From: JAMXLO01 sp963719805
GTDB lineage: Bacteria; Pseudomonadota; Alphaproteobacteria; Acetobacterales; Acetobacteraceae
Direction: 5' to 3'
NCBI GenBank assembly: GCA_963719805.1
Contig: CAVRDF010000008.1
Coordinates: 930,001-994,000 of the forward strand
DNA: 64,000 nt
Of the stretch, positions 29,230-38,233 are shown in pieces. Each line of letters starts with the position of its first letter. Positions within the stretch are counted from its first letter, which is position 1. Both the position numbers and the translations under genes were made by a program. The notes below the pieces were generated by a model that ran no database searches, had not been told where the DNA came from, and saw nothing but the letters and a program-made list of their open reading frames with translations.

Positions 29230-29619
29230 ATGAAAAACATTGCGGTTGCTAGTGCCTCACTTTTGCTCTCAGCACTAATTGACTCCTCATCGGCGCAGAC
29301 CATTGAAAATGGAGAGCAGCTTCTGCGGGCCTGCGAGATTATGGATCAAGGGCTTCAGATGCGGGGTGATACCGTTTTCTTACCACCCAAATACGACGCA
29401 TACGTCTGCTGGGGCTTTATGGGTGCTACGCAGCAGCTTTTAGCGTACTTTGGTTTCGACAATCTTGGTCCTTTACATTCGTGCCCTCCGCCTAATACGA
29501 CGCTCACACAACTTACAAAGGTCGTCATAAATTACGCCCAGAAGCACCCGGAACGCCTGAACTTGCCTGCGGGTGTTATTGCGATGGTTGCTTTGCAGGA
29601 TGCCTTTCCCTGTAAATGA
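29230..29619 (+). CDS. Rap1a/Tai-like exported protein
   Basis: 129 aa with a signal peptide (MKNIAVASASLLLSALIDSSSAQ). The mature part has the Rap1a-type pattern: LLRACE, YVCWGFMGATQQLLAYFG, a SCPP segment, LTQLTKVVINYAQKHPERLNLPAGVIAMVALQDAFPC. Rap1a/Tai proteins are periplasmic; founding members neutralise type VI secretion amidases. No secretion genes or effector are nearby, so it may be an orphan immunity protein or a relative with another role. In-frame ATGs at 29083 and 29161 lie upstream; I chose 29230 because it begins the signal peptide, although I see no ribosome site. Confidence 0.65.
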   Translation: MKNIAVASASLLLSALIDSSSAQTIENGEQLLRACEIMDQGLQMRGDTVFLPPKYDAYVCWGFMGATQQLLAYFGFDNLGPLHSCPPPNTTLTQLTKVVINYAQKHPERLNLPAGVIAMVALQDAFPCK

Positions 29620-29852
29620 GCGCCAACCTAACAACGCCGTTCTCATATCCCCGAAAGTGCCGGTCGTTCTGACAGGCGCGGGCGTAATGCGATGTGTATC
29701 AATCGAGCACCTTCCCATCGATTGATCCGTCAGGCTGAATAACGCCTTCGTCGTGCGTTGGATACACGGCATATTGATCCAAGGCCCGCCATGCCGTACG
29801 ATCCGACCCACCAACTAGCGCACCGCTTCGGCGCACGCCCTATACGGGACCG

Positions 29853-29960
29853 ATGCCATCGGAGATAAAGCGATTGAAGCAGTTGGAGAAGGAGAGTGAC
29901 AAGCTGAAGAAGATCGTCGCTGATCTCTTGCTGGACAAAGCCATGTCGTCGCAGGATCCC
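29853..29960 (+). pseudogene. IS3-family OrfA fragment
   Basis: About 36 codons, EIKRLKQLEKESDKLKKIVADLLLDKAM, the leucine-zipper end of an IS3-family OrfA. The HTH part and OrfB are missing. After DKAM the sequence loses all resemblance. Confidence 0.75.
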
Positions 29961-30090
29961 GCCAATGGGCCCGCCATTAGCGGTCTCGGCTCAGCATTTC
30001 TGCGCAGATCGAGATTTTGCGGCAATCTTCTGATACAAAGTCCCACCGAGCAGCCGACAGGATCGAATGCAAAGCACTGAATTCGTGCTC

Positions 30091-30732
30091 ATGGCGAATG
30101 ATCGTAGATCGTTGATCCGGCATCTTCGGAATTTAGGGCAGCGCGTCGGGCCGCGCACAGGAGTGTATAAGCGTAGCAAGTCTGATAAGGAGCTATTCTG
30201 CCTTCGGAGGTATCTAGCAACCTTAGCTGCCAATCGCCGCTGTGGCTATCCCATTGCTGTAGAGATGGGAGAAAGCCCCGATTTCATCATTAGCTCGCGC
30301 GGCGAAAGGACCGGATTAGAAGTGACCGAAGCTACGACACAGGATTTCCAAAAGTTTCTCACGAGATTTGAGCGTGAACGCGACTTGGAGGCATCGCTGG
30401 ATGATGGACTGATCGGCGACATACCGGAACGAGAATGGGTTGACGCGGTTATCTCGGCGATTGATGCCAAGGTCGAGAAGATCAAAATCTATAGGCCAGC
30501 GCGAAAGCATGACATCCTGATCTACAGCAATCATCCGCGGGATTTTGTTCGCGGTTTTAACGGTAGGCACCCCGAATATCAGTGGCTTGCGCAGAGAACG
30601 AAAGAATGTGCAACCAGATGGAGGTCAGCTGAGCCTCGGTTTGGAATCGTCAGTATTATTGATGGACAGACCGTTCTCTACGATTTGGCTGGCGAGTGCA
30701 TTGAATGGAAAATGGTCGATCTGCGCCGCTAG
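30091..30732 (+). CDS. Hypothetical protein with nuclease-like PD...E-V-T pattern
   Basis: 213 aa from MANDRRSLIRHLRNLGQRVG. The core SPDFIISSRGERTGLEVTEATTQDFQKFL resembles the PD-(D/E)xK layout (PDF, about 10 residues, hydrophobic-E-V-T), but the usual Lys is replaced by Thr. Later parts are EWVDAVISAIDAKVEKIKIYRPARKHDILIYSNHP and PRFGIVSIIDGQTVLYDLAGECIEW, alternating strands as in a restriction-endonuclease-like fold. I do not know a named family. An ATG at 30067 is an alternative start. It has lower G+C than the chromosome genes and stands alone among IS remnants. Confidence 0.6.
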   Translation: MANDRRSLIRHLRNLGQRVGPRTGVYKRSKSDKELFCLRRYLATLAANRRCGYPIAVEMGESPDFIISSRGERTGLEVTEATTQDFQKFLTRFERERDLEASLDDGLIGDIPEREWVDAVISAIDAKVEKIKIYRPARKHDILIYSNHPRDFVRGFNGRHPEYQWLAQRTKECATRWRSAEPRFGIVSIIDGQTVLYDLAGECIEWKMVDLRR

Positions 30733-32190
30733 GCGCTCACTTGGAACAGGCGAACACGCTCATGAGGCTGCTTGGCTCGTCAGCTGGTGTAGATCTTGTG
30801 GTCGTCAGCTCCGCACAGAAAGTCGTCTACCAGTGGCGCCAACAAGTTTACCCCACCTGATCCCCTCGGCACGGCACACGCGTCGAGCCAGTCCGCCGGA
30901 TCGGGTTTTGCACAATCTCGGCAACGCCAGGGTCCCGGACCGCCAGATAGGACTGAAGCTCGCCACCAAAGTCCACTGCCGCAAGTTGAGCACCGTGTGG
31001 CCGGGAGCGCGTCCGTGTCGCAAGACGAAAAGACAGACTGAGACTTTGTCCCATGCCCTTTCTCCTCGTTGCCAATAGCGCCATTAGTGCCAATAGCCCT
31101 CGCCGTGAGATCGGTTGCCGACCTATTGGCGCTTTCGGCACTATTGGCAGCGCAATGTATTTCGCGAACAAGTCTGAGACGATTGCGCCAATGGCTCTAG
31201 GCGTGTCCAGTCGCCCCATTGCTTCTGCTCTTCAAAATGTGCGCATCCTGATCTTCGGATGGACGACGGGTGACGAGACTATGACTGGGGCGCTGGGCCT
31301 CCTACTAAGACGCTTTGCGAAGAAGCGGGCGATCCAAACCTGACGAAGGCAGAAGCGTCAAAGCGCAATGACGAGTTGCAGGCGAAAACTGGCCGCGGCC
31401 GAACACACATTAGGAGGCTCAGCTTGTCTGACACGGGGCGAATGCCAGACGATCTGGCGCCAGTCACTGATGGGCTGGACGATCTGCTGGGCTATGCACG
31501 CGCGCACGCTTCAACCAGCGACACCCGTGCATGGATCGATGATCTGGAGCGCATGCTGACCCTGCTTGGGACCTTATGACAGCAGAGCAGCGGCGCCAGT
31601 TCAGAGAGCATGCCGATATCGTTGCTCTGATCCAGGCGGCCGGCGAATCGCCTGTGCCGCCGTGAACTCCTCAACCTCGCTCTGTCGGCTCGCGAAATTT
31701 TCCAAAGGTCGAACGACTGCGTCTTATGCGGTGCTCAGGTCGTGTCGCGGACGCGAGCGCCGCCGGCCTGATGGCTGGACCTCCTCACTCAGCGCATGAT
31801 GCCACGCCGGATGATGCAAACCGGGTCGGAGGCGAGGGGTGAGGCTTTCATTCCTCCGATTGACGCAAAAGCTGTCGCCACATGAACCCGCGTGGTGCTG
31901 CCGGCAGGGGTTCTCCGGCGTGCGGCTGTGGCTGGGACTGCGACAGGGACATTGATATCGGGGACCTGTAGGTTCAGATTATCATCAAGAGCCGACTGCT
32001 AGAATTTGGACTACCGAACCTTCCACGGCCGAACGCCTCGTGGAGGGACAACGAGGGCGTCCCGCTCTGCCGTAATTTTCGTCGCTGAGTTGCTCTGTTT
32101 TGGAGAACCGGCGCCCCCGTTCCGCTCCATCGGTAAGCCCTTGTTTTCGTGAGCGACAGGTGAGGCTCGGGACGCGCGAAGGGGTGAGAA
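30733..32190. other. Gene-poor stretch with an inverted repeat cluster
   Basis: About 1.46 kb without a gene I can support. A pair of very short coupled frames at 31376-31579 and 31577-31666 (ending GTL and SPVPP, TTATGA overlap) may be remains of small element genes. The one clear structure is the GCCAATAG dyad at 31071-31148, listed separately. Confidence 0.4.
31071..31148. repeat. Dyad of GCCAATAG / CTATTGGC repeats
   Basis: GCCAATAG at 31071-31078 and 31089-31096, and CTATTGGC at 31123-31130 and 31141-31148. Both pairs have exactly 18-bp periodicity, and the arms form one long imperfect inverted repeat (about 27 bp per arm: TGCCAATAG-GCC-AG-GCCAATAG). This resembles an operator or iteron array. 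No adjacent regulator gene can be recognised. Confidence 0.65.
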
Positions 32191-32979
32191 ATGGCGATAC
32201 GCAAAGTGCTCCTGCCGTTGCGAACGGCCGCCACGGCCGAAACGGCGCTCACGACTGCAATCGCCGTCGCCAAGACGTGGAACGCCCATCTGGCAGTATT
32301 GCATGTCGAGGCGGGCAAGCAGAGCAGTGCGAGCGACATTCGGCCGACATTCGACAAGATGATGTTGCAAAGTGATATAGCGGTGTCGGAACCAAACGCC
32401 GCTGCCGGTGGAGCGACAGCCAGCTTTGCGGTGGCTTCAGGTAGTGAGGCCGAGATCGTCGCCTTTCAGGCTCGGCTTGCTGATCTGACCGTTGTACCAC
32501 ATCCCGCGAGCAGCAAAGAGGTATCCTCCTCGGAGGCGCTTCATGCAGTGCTATTCGATTCAGGGCAACCTGTTCTGATCGCTCCACCTCGCACCGCGTC
32601 AACAACGCTTGGGATGCGGATTTGCTTAGGATGGAATGGTTCGGCCGAGTCGGCCTCAGCAGTGCTGGCCGCACTCCCCTGGCTGCAACGGGCACAGACT
32701 ATTCGCATCCTGTGGTCGGAGGAATATCAGCGGCGGGGGCCACTCGCGCCAGATCTGGAACAATACCTTGCGATGCATCGGCTTCGTGCAGACCGAGCCA
32801 TGTTCAGACCTGTTAATAACGTTGTTGGAGCGGGCTTGCTCGTGGGCGCCAATGAATTCGATTGCGATCTTCTGGTGATGGGGGCCTATTCGCACTCTCG
32901 CCTGCGGCAATTAATCTTGGGCGGTGTTACCCGCTATGTGTTGGAACACTCAAATATTCCTTTGCTCATGCACCGTTAG
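32191..32979 (+). CDS. Universal stress protein, two UspA domains
   Basis: 262 aa. The first UspA-like domain starts MAIRKVLLPLRTAATAETAL and ends with GQPVLIAPP (about 1-130). The second starts GMRICLGWNGSAESASAVLAALPWL and carries CDLLVMGAYSHSRLRQLILGGVTRYVLEHSNIPLLM, with the G-x2-G-x9-G(S/T)-like nucleotide-binding pattern GAYSHSRLRQLILGGVT. The first half is more divergent. AAGGGG lies 7 nt before the ATG. Tandem Usp proteins are stress-linked; no partner is fixed. Confidence 0.85.
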   Translation: MAIRKVLLPLRTAATAETALTTAIAVAKTWNAHLAVLHVEAGKQSSASDIRPTFDKMMLQSDIAVSEPNAAAGGATASFAVASGSEAEIVAFQARLADLTVVPHPASSKEVSSSEALHAVLFDSGQPVLIAPPRTASTTLGMRICLGWNGSAESASAVLAALPWLQRAQTIRILWSEEYQRRGPLAPDLEQYLAMHRLRADRAMFRPVNNVVGAGLLVGANEFDCDLLVMGAYSHSRLRQLILGGVTRYVLEHSNIPLLMHR

Positions 32980-33120
32980 CAGAGCTTTTCCGCTCGCGTT
33001 ATCCAGGCGCTCGGAACGACGCTCGGCCAGACGACAATCTTGATCTTCCACAGCGGCTAAAATCGGTGCAGTATCAGCGGCTGCCGAAGCCGATCTGATC
33101 TGAATGGGAGGGTCACGCGC

Positions 33121-34539
33121 TTGAACCCTCGGTCGAAGAGTTATGGCATCCTGCTCTTCAGCATCGTCTTCCTTGGCGGTTTAACGATCAGCCTGGGGAT
33201 GAGTAAGATCATCAGGCAGGTGTGGGCGCCTGTCAGTGCCGAGGCTGCGTCTAGGCAAGGCGGGCGTAGCGACACTTACCGCCTTCTTGCTCTATTTGGC
33301 GCCGTTTTTGAGCAAGTTCGCAGCGAATATGTCGATCCAGTGCCCGATAAGGAACTTATTGAAGATGCGATCGATGGGATGCTGAAGGGGCTGGACCCGC
33401 ATTCAGCTTATATGAACGCTCACGAGTTTCGGGAAATGGCGGTCCACGCCACTGGCGAATTCGGTGGTGTCGGTATCGAGGTCGGCCTTGATCATGGTCG
33501 CATCAAGATCGTCAGTCGGATGGATGACACGCCCGCCTCTAGAGCGGGGATCGAAGCCGAGGACATAATCACGAACGTGAATGGCGAATCAGTTCAGGGT
33601 GTTCCGATTGACGATCTGCTTGATCAGATGCGCGGACTGCCAAACACCATTATCACCCTGACTGTTGAGCGTCAGGGCATCAGTCCTCCACTGACCGTCT
33701 CCATGCGCCGAGAAATCATCCATATTCAGGTAACGACACAGCGGATGGAGCCGAGGAATATCGGCTATGTGCTGCTGACGGAATTCACCGAGCAAGCTGA
33801 CGCGGGGTTAAAGCAAGCAATCAGCGCTCTCAGGCAGCAAGCAGATGGTGAGCTTTCGGCAATGGTGCTCGACCTACGGAACAACCCCGGAGGGTTGCTC
33901 GATCAGGCGGTAGCCGTTGCGAGCGACTTCATGGCGGAGGGGGAGGTCGTATCAACTCGGGCGCGCCATACTGAGGATTCGGAGTGGCTGAACGTGAAGG
34001 ACGGGAAAGACGTTCTTCGTGGTGCGCCGCTGGTAGTATTGATCAACAGCGGTACTGCTTCCGCCGGTGAGATCGTCGCAGGAGCCTTGCAGGATCATCA
34101 CCGTGCGGTCATTGTCGGAACGCGCAGTTTCGGCAAGGGCTCGGTGCAAATACTGATCCCATCGTCCGACGTCGGTGCTTTAAAGCTCACTACAGCGCGC
34201 TACTACACGCCCTCCGGTCGTTCTATCCAGGGATCGGGCGTCATACCTGACATTCTAATCGCGGAGACATACGAAAAATCACCGTATTCCGATGCTGAAC
34301 GCGAAACAGACTTGAACCATGCGTTAGCTACTGAGCCCGTTCGATGGGGTGAATTGCGGCGCAATGATCTACCGGCAATCGTTAAAGTGATTCCGCGCAG
34401 GCCACCGAAGGAGTTTCCCGCATTTGACCCAGCCAAACCGGACGAGACTGACTTTCAACTCAAACAGGCGGTCGAGGTGGCGTACACAATGACGGCAGGG
34501 ACTGCCAGGAAGTCCACCCATCAGAGGCCACACCATTAG
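33121..34539 (+). CDS. S41 family C-terminal processing peptidase (CtpA-like)
   Basis: Periplasmic serine protease of 472 aa. It has an N-terminal membrane or signal segment (YGILLFSIVFLGGLTISLGM), a CtpA N-domain (GMLKGLDPHSAYM), a PDZ domain (GGVGIEVGLDHGRIKIVSRMDDTPASRAGIEAEDIITNVNG) and the protease core with VLDLRNNPGGLLDQAV, the catalytic Ser in NSGTASAGEIVAG and the Lys in GTRSFGKGSVQ. I use the TTG at 33121, with GGGAGGG upstream. The C-terminal tail (RRPPKEFPAFDPAKPDETDFQLKQAVEVA) is repeated in a fragment at 36780-37040. It follows the stress protein by 141 bp. Confidence 0.9.
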   Translation: MNPRSKSYGILLFSIVFLGGLTISLGMSKIIRQVWAPVSAEAASRQGGRSDTYRLLALFGAVFEQVRSEYVDPVPDKELIEDAIDGMLKGLDPHSAYMNAHEFREMAVHATGEFGGVGIEVGLDHGRIKIVSRMDDTPASRAGIEAEDIITNVNGESVQGVPIDDLLDQMRGLPNTIITLTVERQGISPPLTVSMRREIIHIQVTTQRMEPRNIGYVLLTEFTEQADAGLKQAISALRQQADGELSAMVLDLRNNPGGLLDQAVAVASDFMAEGEVVSTRARHTEDSEWLNVKDGKDVLRGAPLVVLINSGTASAGEIVAGALQDHHRAVIVGTRSFGKGSVQILIPSSDVGALKLTTARYYTPSGRSIQGSGVIPDILIAETYEKSPYSDAERETDLNHALATEPVRWGELRRNDLPAIVKVIPRRPPKEFPAFDPAKPDETDFQLKQAVEVAYTMTAGTARKSTHQRPHH

Positions 34540-34867
34540 AGATATGTTCAGCGGCGAGACGCCGAACATCAGTGCGATCTGTGCCGGTCCGGCAGTCACG
34601 ACACCTCTGGGCCTTTACGGTCCGTCCGGCGCCGGACGTTCAGGTGCCGCAAAAGGTTCGCACAACTCGTTCGCTTTGCAGCGGTGGCCTCGCAAATCGT
34701 TCATGACCATGCTGCTCGGTGAACGGCTGCGTCACCACTGCCAGCGCCGGACCCTGCGACATGGCCCAAAATCGACCAGCTCTCAGGCGTTGGCTGGTCA
34801 AACAGAAGGAGTGCTGTCACGATACGAGGCGCATCCAGATCTACCGTGAGTCTGAGGAGACCGATAT

Positions 34868-35207
34868 ATGGCTAAACTTCTGGCAACTCTTGTGCTGTCC
34901 CTGCCGTTGATTGGTTTTGGTACTGGTTACGCCCAGAATGCAGCACCAACCACCAGTCAGCAGCATGAGCCTCCTAAGAGCACTGTGGCACCGACGGCGC
35001 ACTCCAGCGCGAATGGCAAGCTCCAGCTATTCAAAACAGAAGCCGACGCCAAGTCTCACTGCGGAAGCGATGAGGTCGTATGGGGCAATTCAAGCTCCCA
35101 TGTCCTCCACGATTCCCGGTACCGACTACTACGGAAAGACCAAGCACGGCGGCTATGCTTGTAAGCAGATCGCGATCAGTGCCGGTTATCACGAGGCCAA
35201 GGAATAG
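34868..35207 (+). pseudogene. Small exported protein with one frameshift
   Basis: Signal peptide MAKLLATLVLSLPLIGFGTGYAQ after a good GAGGAG ribosome site, a Pro/Thr/Ser linker, then LQLFKTEADAKSHCGSDEVVWGNSSSHVLHDS. Near 35115 a TTCCCGGTAC run carries one C too many; removing it continues GTDYYGKTKHGGYACKQIAISAGYHEAKE to a stop at 35207. The repaired protein (about 112 aa) has two Cys and resembles short secreted proteins with a YG.TK.G.Y.C pattern. Function unknown. Confidence 0.65.
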
Positions 35208-35672
35208 TGGGCTGGCGAGCTGAGACGTTGCCAACGCTTGCACTTCGATAAACGCTTGAGTGAAAGGCGAAACTCAACGAATAGTCCGAATGCCTTCCGC
35301 CGCTGCGATCAGGTTGACGCTGTGAGGGCTTAAATCCCCGCGATCTGCGCGAGCAATATGGCGACCGCCATGACGTCGCGATGCGCGAAAACTCCAGCTA
35401 TCAACCATGTTTTCTTTGTCTTGCCGGCAAAGTTTCTCTGGTTCACCGGGAGATGCAGGTGGTGCGCTGCTTCCACAGACGCTCAGCTTCGATGCAAGGG
35501 GCATTCCACCTACGATCGATCAAACTATTCTAGCAGGATAATATTATGCTTGATGCAGAACTGTCGGCGTAAAGCCGAGCCGCGGAAAGACTGCGGGGGC
35601 CCTGGAGGTCCTTTGCTGCCGCGTTCCTTCGCAGGTGTGTTGAACCGCTGCGGCGGCATCATCGGTTGGGCG

Positions 35673-36062
35673 TCAGGTTGTACCCGCGTCCATTGCCGGT
35701 CCCGCATATCGGTCCCAGCCTCTCCCTCCACGGCGTCGTCGAGCTTTTCCATACCCACGGTTCGATCGCCGCCGTGTGAGAACTTCGACTCTGCGGCCGG
35801 CGTGTCGGTCCACCGCATAGACCACTGACAGGCCCCGCTCCTCAGCAAAGGCAACGCCGGTAGCAACCGCTTCGTCGAAATGCATGGAGTTACCGTCGGG
35901 ACGCAACGCGACGATCATTTCCGATGGCCGGTTATCGTCCGCCACGATGATCTCGGTGATAGCGGTGTCGGGCGCGTCTTCGCCGAACCTTCTCATCACA
36001 AGGACGAAGCGCCCACTCTCGGGCAACTCATCGTGCGGCTCCAGACGCTTAACTGCCGTCAT
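35673..36062 (-). CDS. Hypothetical protein, C-terminus possibly shifted
   Basis: Starts MTAVKRLEPHDELPESGRFVLVMRRFGE at 36062, with AGGAGC 6 nt upstream. It continues DTAITEIIVADDNRPSEMIVALRPDGNSMHFDEAVATGVAFAEERGLSVVYAVDR, a plausible small alpha/beta domain. After VDR the frame becomes Arg/Gly-rich and unlikely; a neighbouring frame (KFSHGGDRTVGMEKLDDAVEGEAGTDMRDRQWTRVQPD) to about 35525 could be the true C-terminus. No family recognised. Confidence 0.5.
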   Translation of the reverse strand: MTAVKRLEPHDELPESGRFVLVMRRFGEDAPDTAITEIIVADDNRPSEMIVALRPDGNSMHFDEAVATGVAFAEERGLSVVYAVDRHAGRRVEVLTRRRSNRGYGKARRRRGGRGWDRYAGPAMDAGTT

Positions 36063-36779
36063 GGGACGCTCCTTCGGATTCCAGTGAGACTTAGAAGATG
36101 CCCACTGCAGCGGCGGTTCCACCTGCTGGCTTCACGTCCGTCCGAATGCTGATGAAAACGCGCTTTTGATCCACACCCTGTCCAAGAAGGGCAGCCTCAC
36201 ATGCGTTGCTGTGCGGCCAGCGAAGGGGAATGCAAGTGGTCCATCCGACGGCAAAAATCGATGATGAAGCAGCGCGCCGGGATGATGAGCGCGATCGGCA
36301 GAGGGACCCGCACGGGGTGGGGGCCCCTGCCAGACAGGCCGATGAGGATGAGCCTCGTGCCTGGCCTTCATCCGATCGGCAGAAATCGGAGGCTACCTCG
36401 CGCCGGGTTGAGCAGGGCGATGCGGAGCCGTCGGGAGAGCCAGATATTAGAGCGCCCTCAGAAACAGGACGGGATGTCCGACAGCCAAAGGTCCCATCGA
36501 TCTTCCGGTCCCTGGCTATCCGAACTCAGAGGAGGCGGTCACGTCCTGGTTCGTAAGGACCTACTCCCGCACGCCGTCTGTCCGGGAGTTGGGCGTTGTA
36601 ATGAACGCGATGGATCAGCGGGACTCTACGCCGCCACACGAAGGACCTGAACCGGATCCGCATGGCTGGGTAACAACTCCTTCTGCACCACCTGCGACGA
36701 GGCGGTGAATGCGCGTGATGAGTTGTTTTCACCGGTGCGGTAGAACTTGATCTCATCAGGCACTTCCGGCGCCTTCGAT

Positions 36780-37040
36780 GACCCACCGCATTTCGATCCT
36801 GAACACGAATCGAACCTGAACCATGCGCTTGTTGCGAATTCCTCGTTGGGTCGGATTGCGGCGCCACGACCTCCCGCCTATCGCCAGGATCATTCCGAGG
36901 AGGCCGCCGAAGGACTTCCCCGTATTTGACCCAGCCAGGCCGGAGACTGACTTTCAACTTAAGGAGGCACTAGAGGTGGCGCAAGCAATGGGGGCGGAGA
37001 CGGCCGGGAACTCCACCGCCCGCTCGCGCCAGCACTCTGG
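36780..37040 (+). pseudogene. C-terminal remnant of a second S41 peptidase
   Basis: Matches the tail of the S41 peptidase at 33121-34539: SNLNHALVANSS, then after a frameshift near 36835 RWVGLRRHDLPPIARIIPRRPPKDFPVFDPARPETDFQLKEALEVAQAM. The catalytic core is missing. This suggests a former tandem pair reduced by deletion. Confidence 0.75.
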
Positions 37041-37295
37041 GAGGCATTCGCTGCGAATCCAATGCAGATGCCACAGGCGTTTCGCATAGCGGCGAAATCA
37101 CACGTGGCAGCGGCGGTTGCTCGGTTGCATTTCGGTCTTGATTGCGGATCCTCCATGCACCGACGGCACATAATGAATGAGCCACGCCGCCAGCCACGTG
37201 AGTCGAAAGACAAGGAGGTGTGAGCTGTATTGCGGGGAGCAATGAAACCCCCGGATGCATCGGCCGTTCACGACAATCAGCAGAGGGCCAAAAAC

Positions 37296-37580
37296 ATGGT
37301 TACTAGCATTTTGGGCGCTATCGCCGCATCGCTATTAATCGCGGCTCCTGTTCTTGCCGACACCACCATGCCGCCATCAAACGCCGCCAACTCGCAAAGC
37401 TCTGGGGCCGGCATTCACGGGCAGCCCGGCGGCAAAAATGGTCCGGCGCTATCCGCCGGTGGTACTTCCAGCGATCAGCAAACGAATCCGACAACCGCCC
37501 CGCAGGATACAAAGGGCATTCAAGGATTGCCGGGGAGCAAGAGCGGCCCAGCCATCATGCCCCCGCCAAAACAACCCTAA
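37296..37580 (+). CDS. Small exported protein with internal repeat
   Basis: 94 aa from the ATG at 37296 (GAGGG upstream); earlier ATGs at 37230 and 37242 would hide the signal peptide MVTSILGAIAASLLIAAPVLAD. The mature part is low complexity and carries two copies of a G-I-x-G-x-P-G-x-K-x-G-P-A unit (GIHGQPGGKNGPAL and GIQGLPGSKSGPAIMPP). Similar short exported proteins occur in rhizobia and Acetobacteraceae without known function. A strong terminator follows. Confidence 0.7.
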   Translation: MVTSILGAIAASLLIAAPVLADTTMPPSNAANSQSSGAGIHGQPGGKNGPALSAGGTSSDQQTNPTTAPQDTKGIQGLPGSKSGPAIMPPPKQP

Positions 37581-37677
37581 ACAAGGGGACGGTGCGCGCC
37601 GCTGCGATTGCGGCGGTCCTACCAATGGAACGAGGCCATTGAGAGACGGATCGCAGCGGTCCCGCGAGGGCCAGTAT

Positions 37678-37702
37678 CCGGCCCAAAGGGGCCGGTTTTT
37701 TT
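37678..37702 (+). terminator. Rho-independent terminator
   Basis: CCGGCCC (37678-37684), AAA loop, then GGGGCCGG, followed at once by seven T (37696-37702). It lies about 100 bp after the small exported protein gene and would end its transcript. Confidence 0.85.
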
Positions 37703-37712
37703 GCCGTCCGAG

Positions 37713-37805
37713 CTACCGATCGAGCATTGCCAGTTGCAACACCTGCCAGCCAATGGCGGCGAACGATAGTGTCAATGCGACCGTGCACAGCCAGATTATG
37801 CGCAT
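37713..37805 (-). CDS. Candidate 30-residue single-helix membrane protein
   Basis: ATG at 37805 with GAGG 6 nt upstream. It encodes MRIIWLCTVALTLSFAAIGW then QVLQLAMLDR, a single transmembrane helix with one Cys, stop at 37713. It faces the exported-protein gene across the terminator. Too short for family recognition; the ribosome site and the coherent hydrophobic stretch are the support. Confidence 0.4.
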   Translation of the reverse strand: MRIIWLCTVALTLSFAAIGWQVLQLAMLDR

Positions 37806-38172
37806 GGGGCACCTCGTTGGCTTGGAAACGCACGTGATGCGGGAACGCTGCATTCACAAGATTGTCGGTTCCCGGCGAACGGCGCTGTCGGGTATGCAAC
37901 GGGCTGGAAGCGGGGTTGAACTCAGGGCGTGCGATAGTCCTACTCAGCGCGCGCTTTTTGTTGACTGCGGCTTAGCTTCTCGCTGGTCGCATCATCCGAT
38001 CTAGAAGTTGCTTCGCCTTGGCGCCGACTTCCTCGTCCATCCGGCACATGATCGGCCGGTGAGGGTAATTGCGGCGATGCGGCCGCAACCACCAGCGCAG
38101 CGGCGCGTTATCCGCTTGCTGGGCGGCCTAGGACCACTGGCCGGTCCGCGCAATCGGGCCGCTCGCCGGGAA

Positions 38173-38211
38173 GCCGCACCTGGAGGGCCACGGGATCATC
38201 CCAGGTGCGGC
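38173..38211. terminator. Stem-loop downstream of the cysteine hydrolase remnant
   Basis: Perfect 11-bp inverted repeat GCCGCACCTGG (38173-38183) and CCAGGTGCGGC (38201-38211), 17-nt loop, no T-run. It lies just after the stop of the minus-strand pseudogene and may be its transcript end. Confidence 0.5.
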
Positions 38212-38233
38212 CCGCGGCTTTCGGCTTAGACCG

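Noticed and set aside
30848..31219. Minus-strand frame of 123 codons through the GCCAATAG dyad
   Set aside because: It is open mainly because of the repeat structure; no domain or ribosome site supports it.
31577..31666. 29-codon frame starting at a TTATGA overlap
   Set aside because: Coupling looks suggestive, but it is too short and unrecognised; mentioned only within the gene-poor region.
36132..36556. Overlapping frames on both strands (36132-36371 minus, 36206-36556 plus)
   Set aside because: Low-complexity Arg/Asp/Pro composition and no recognisable domain or ribosome site; probably decay.
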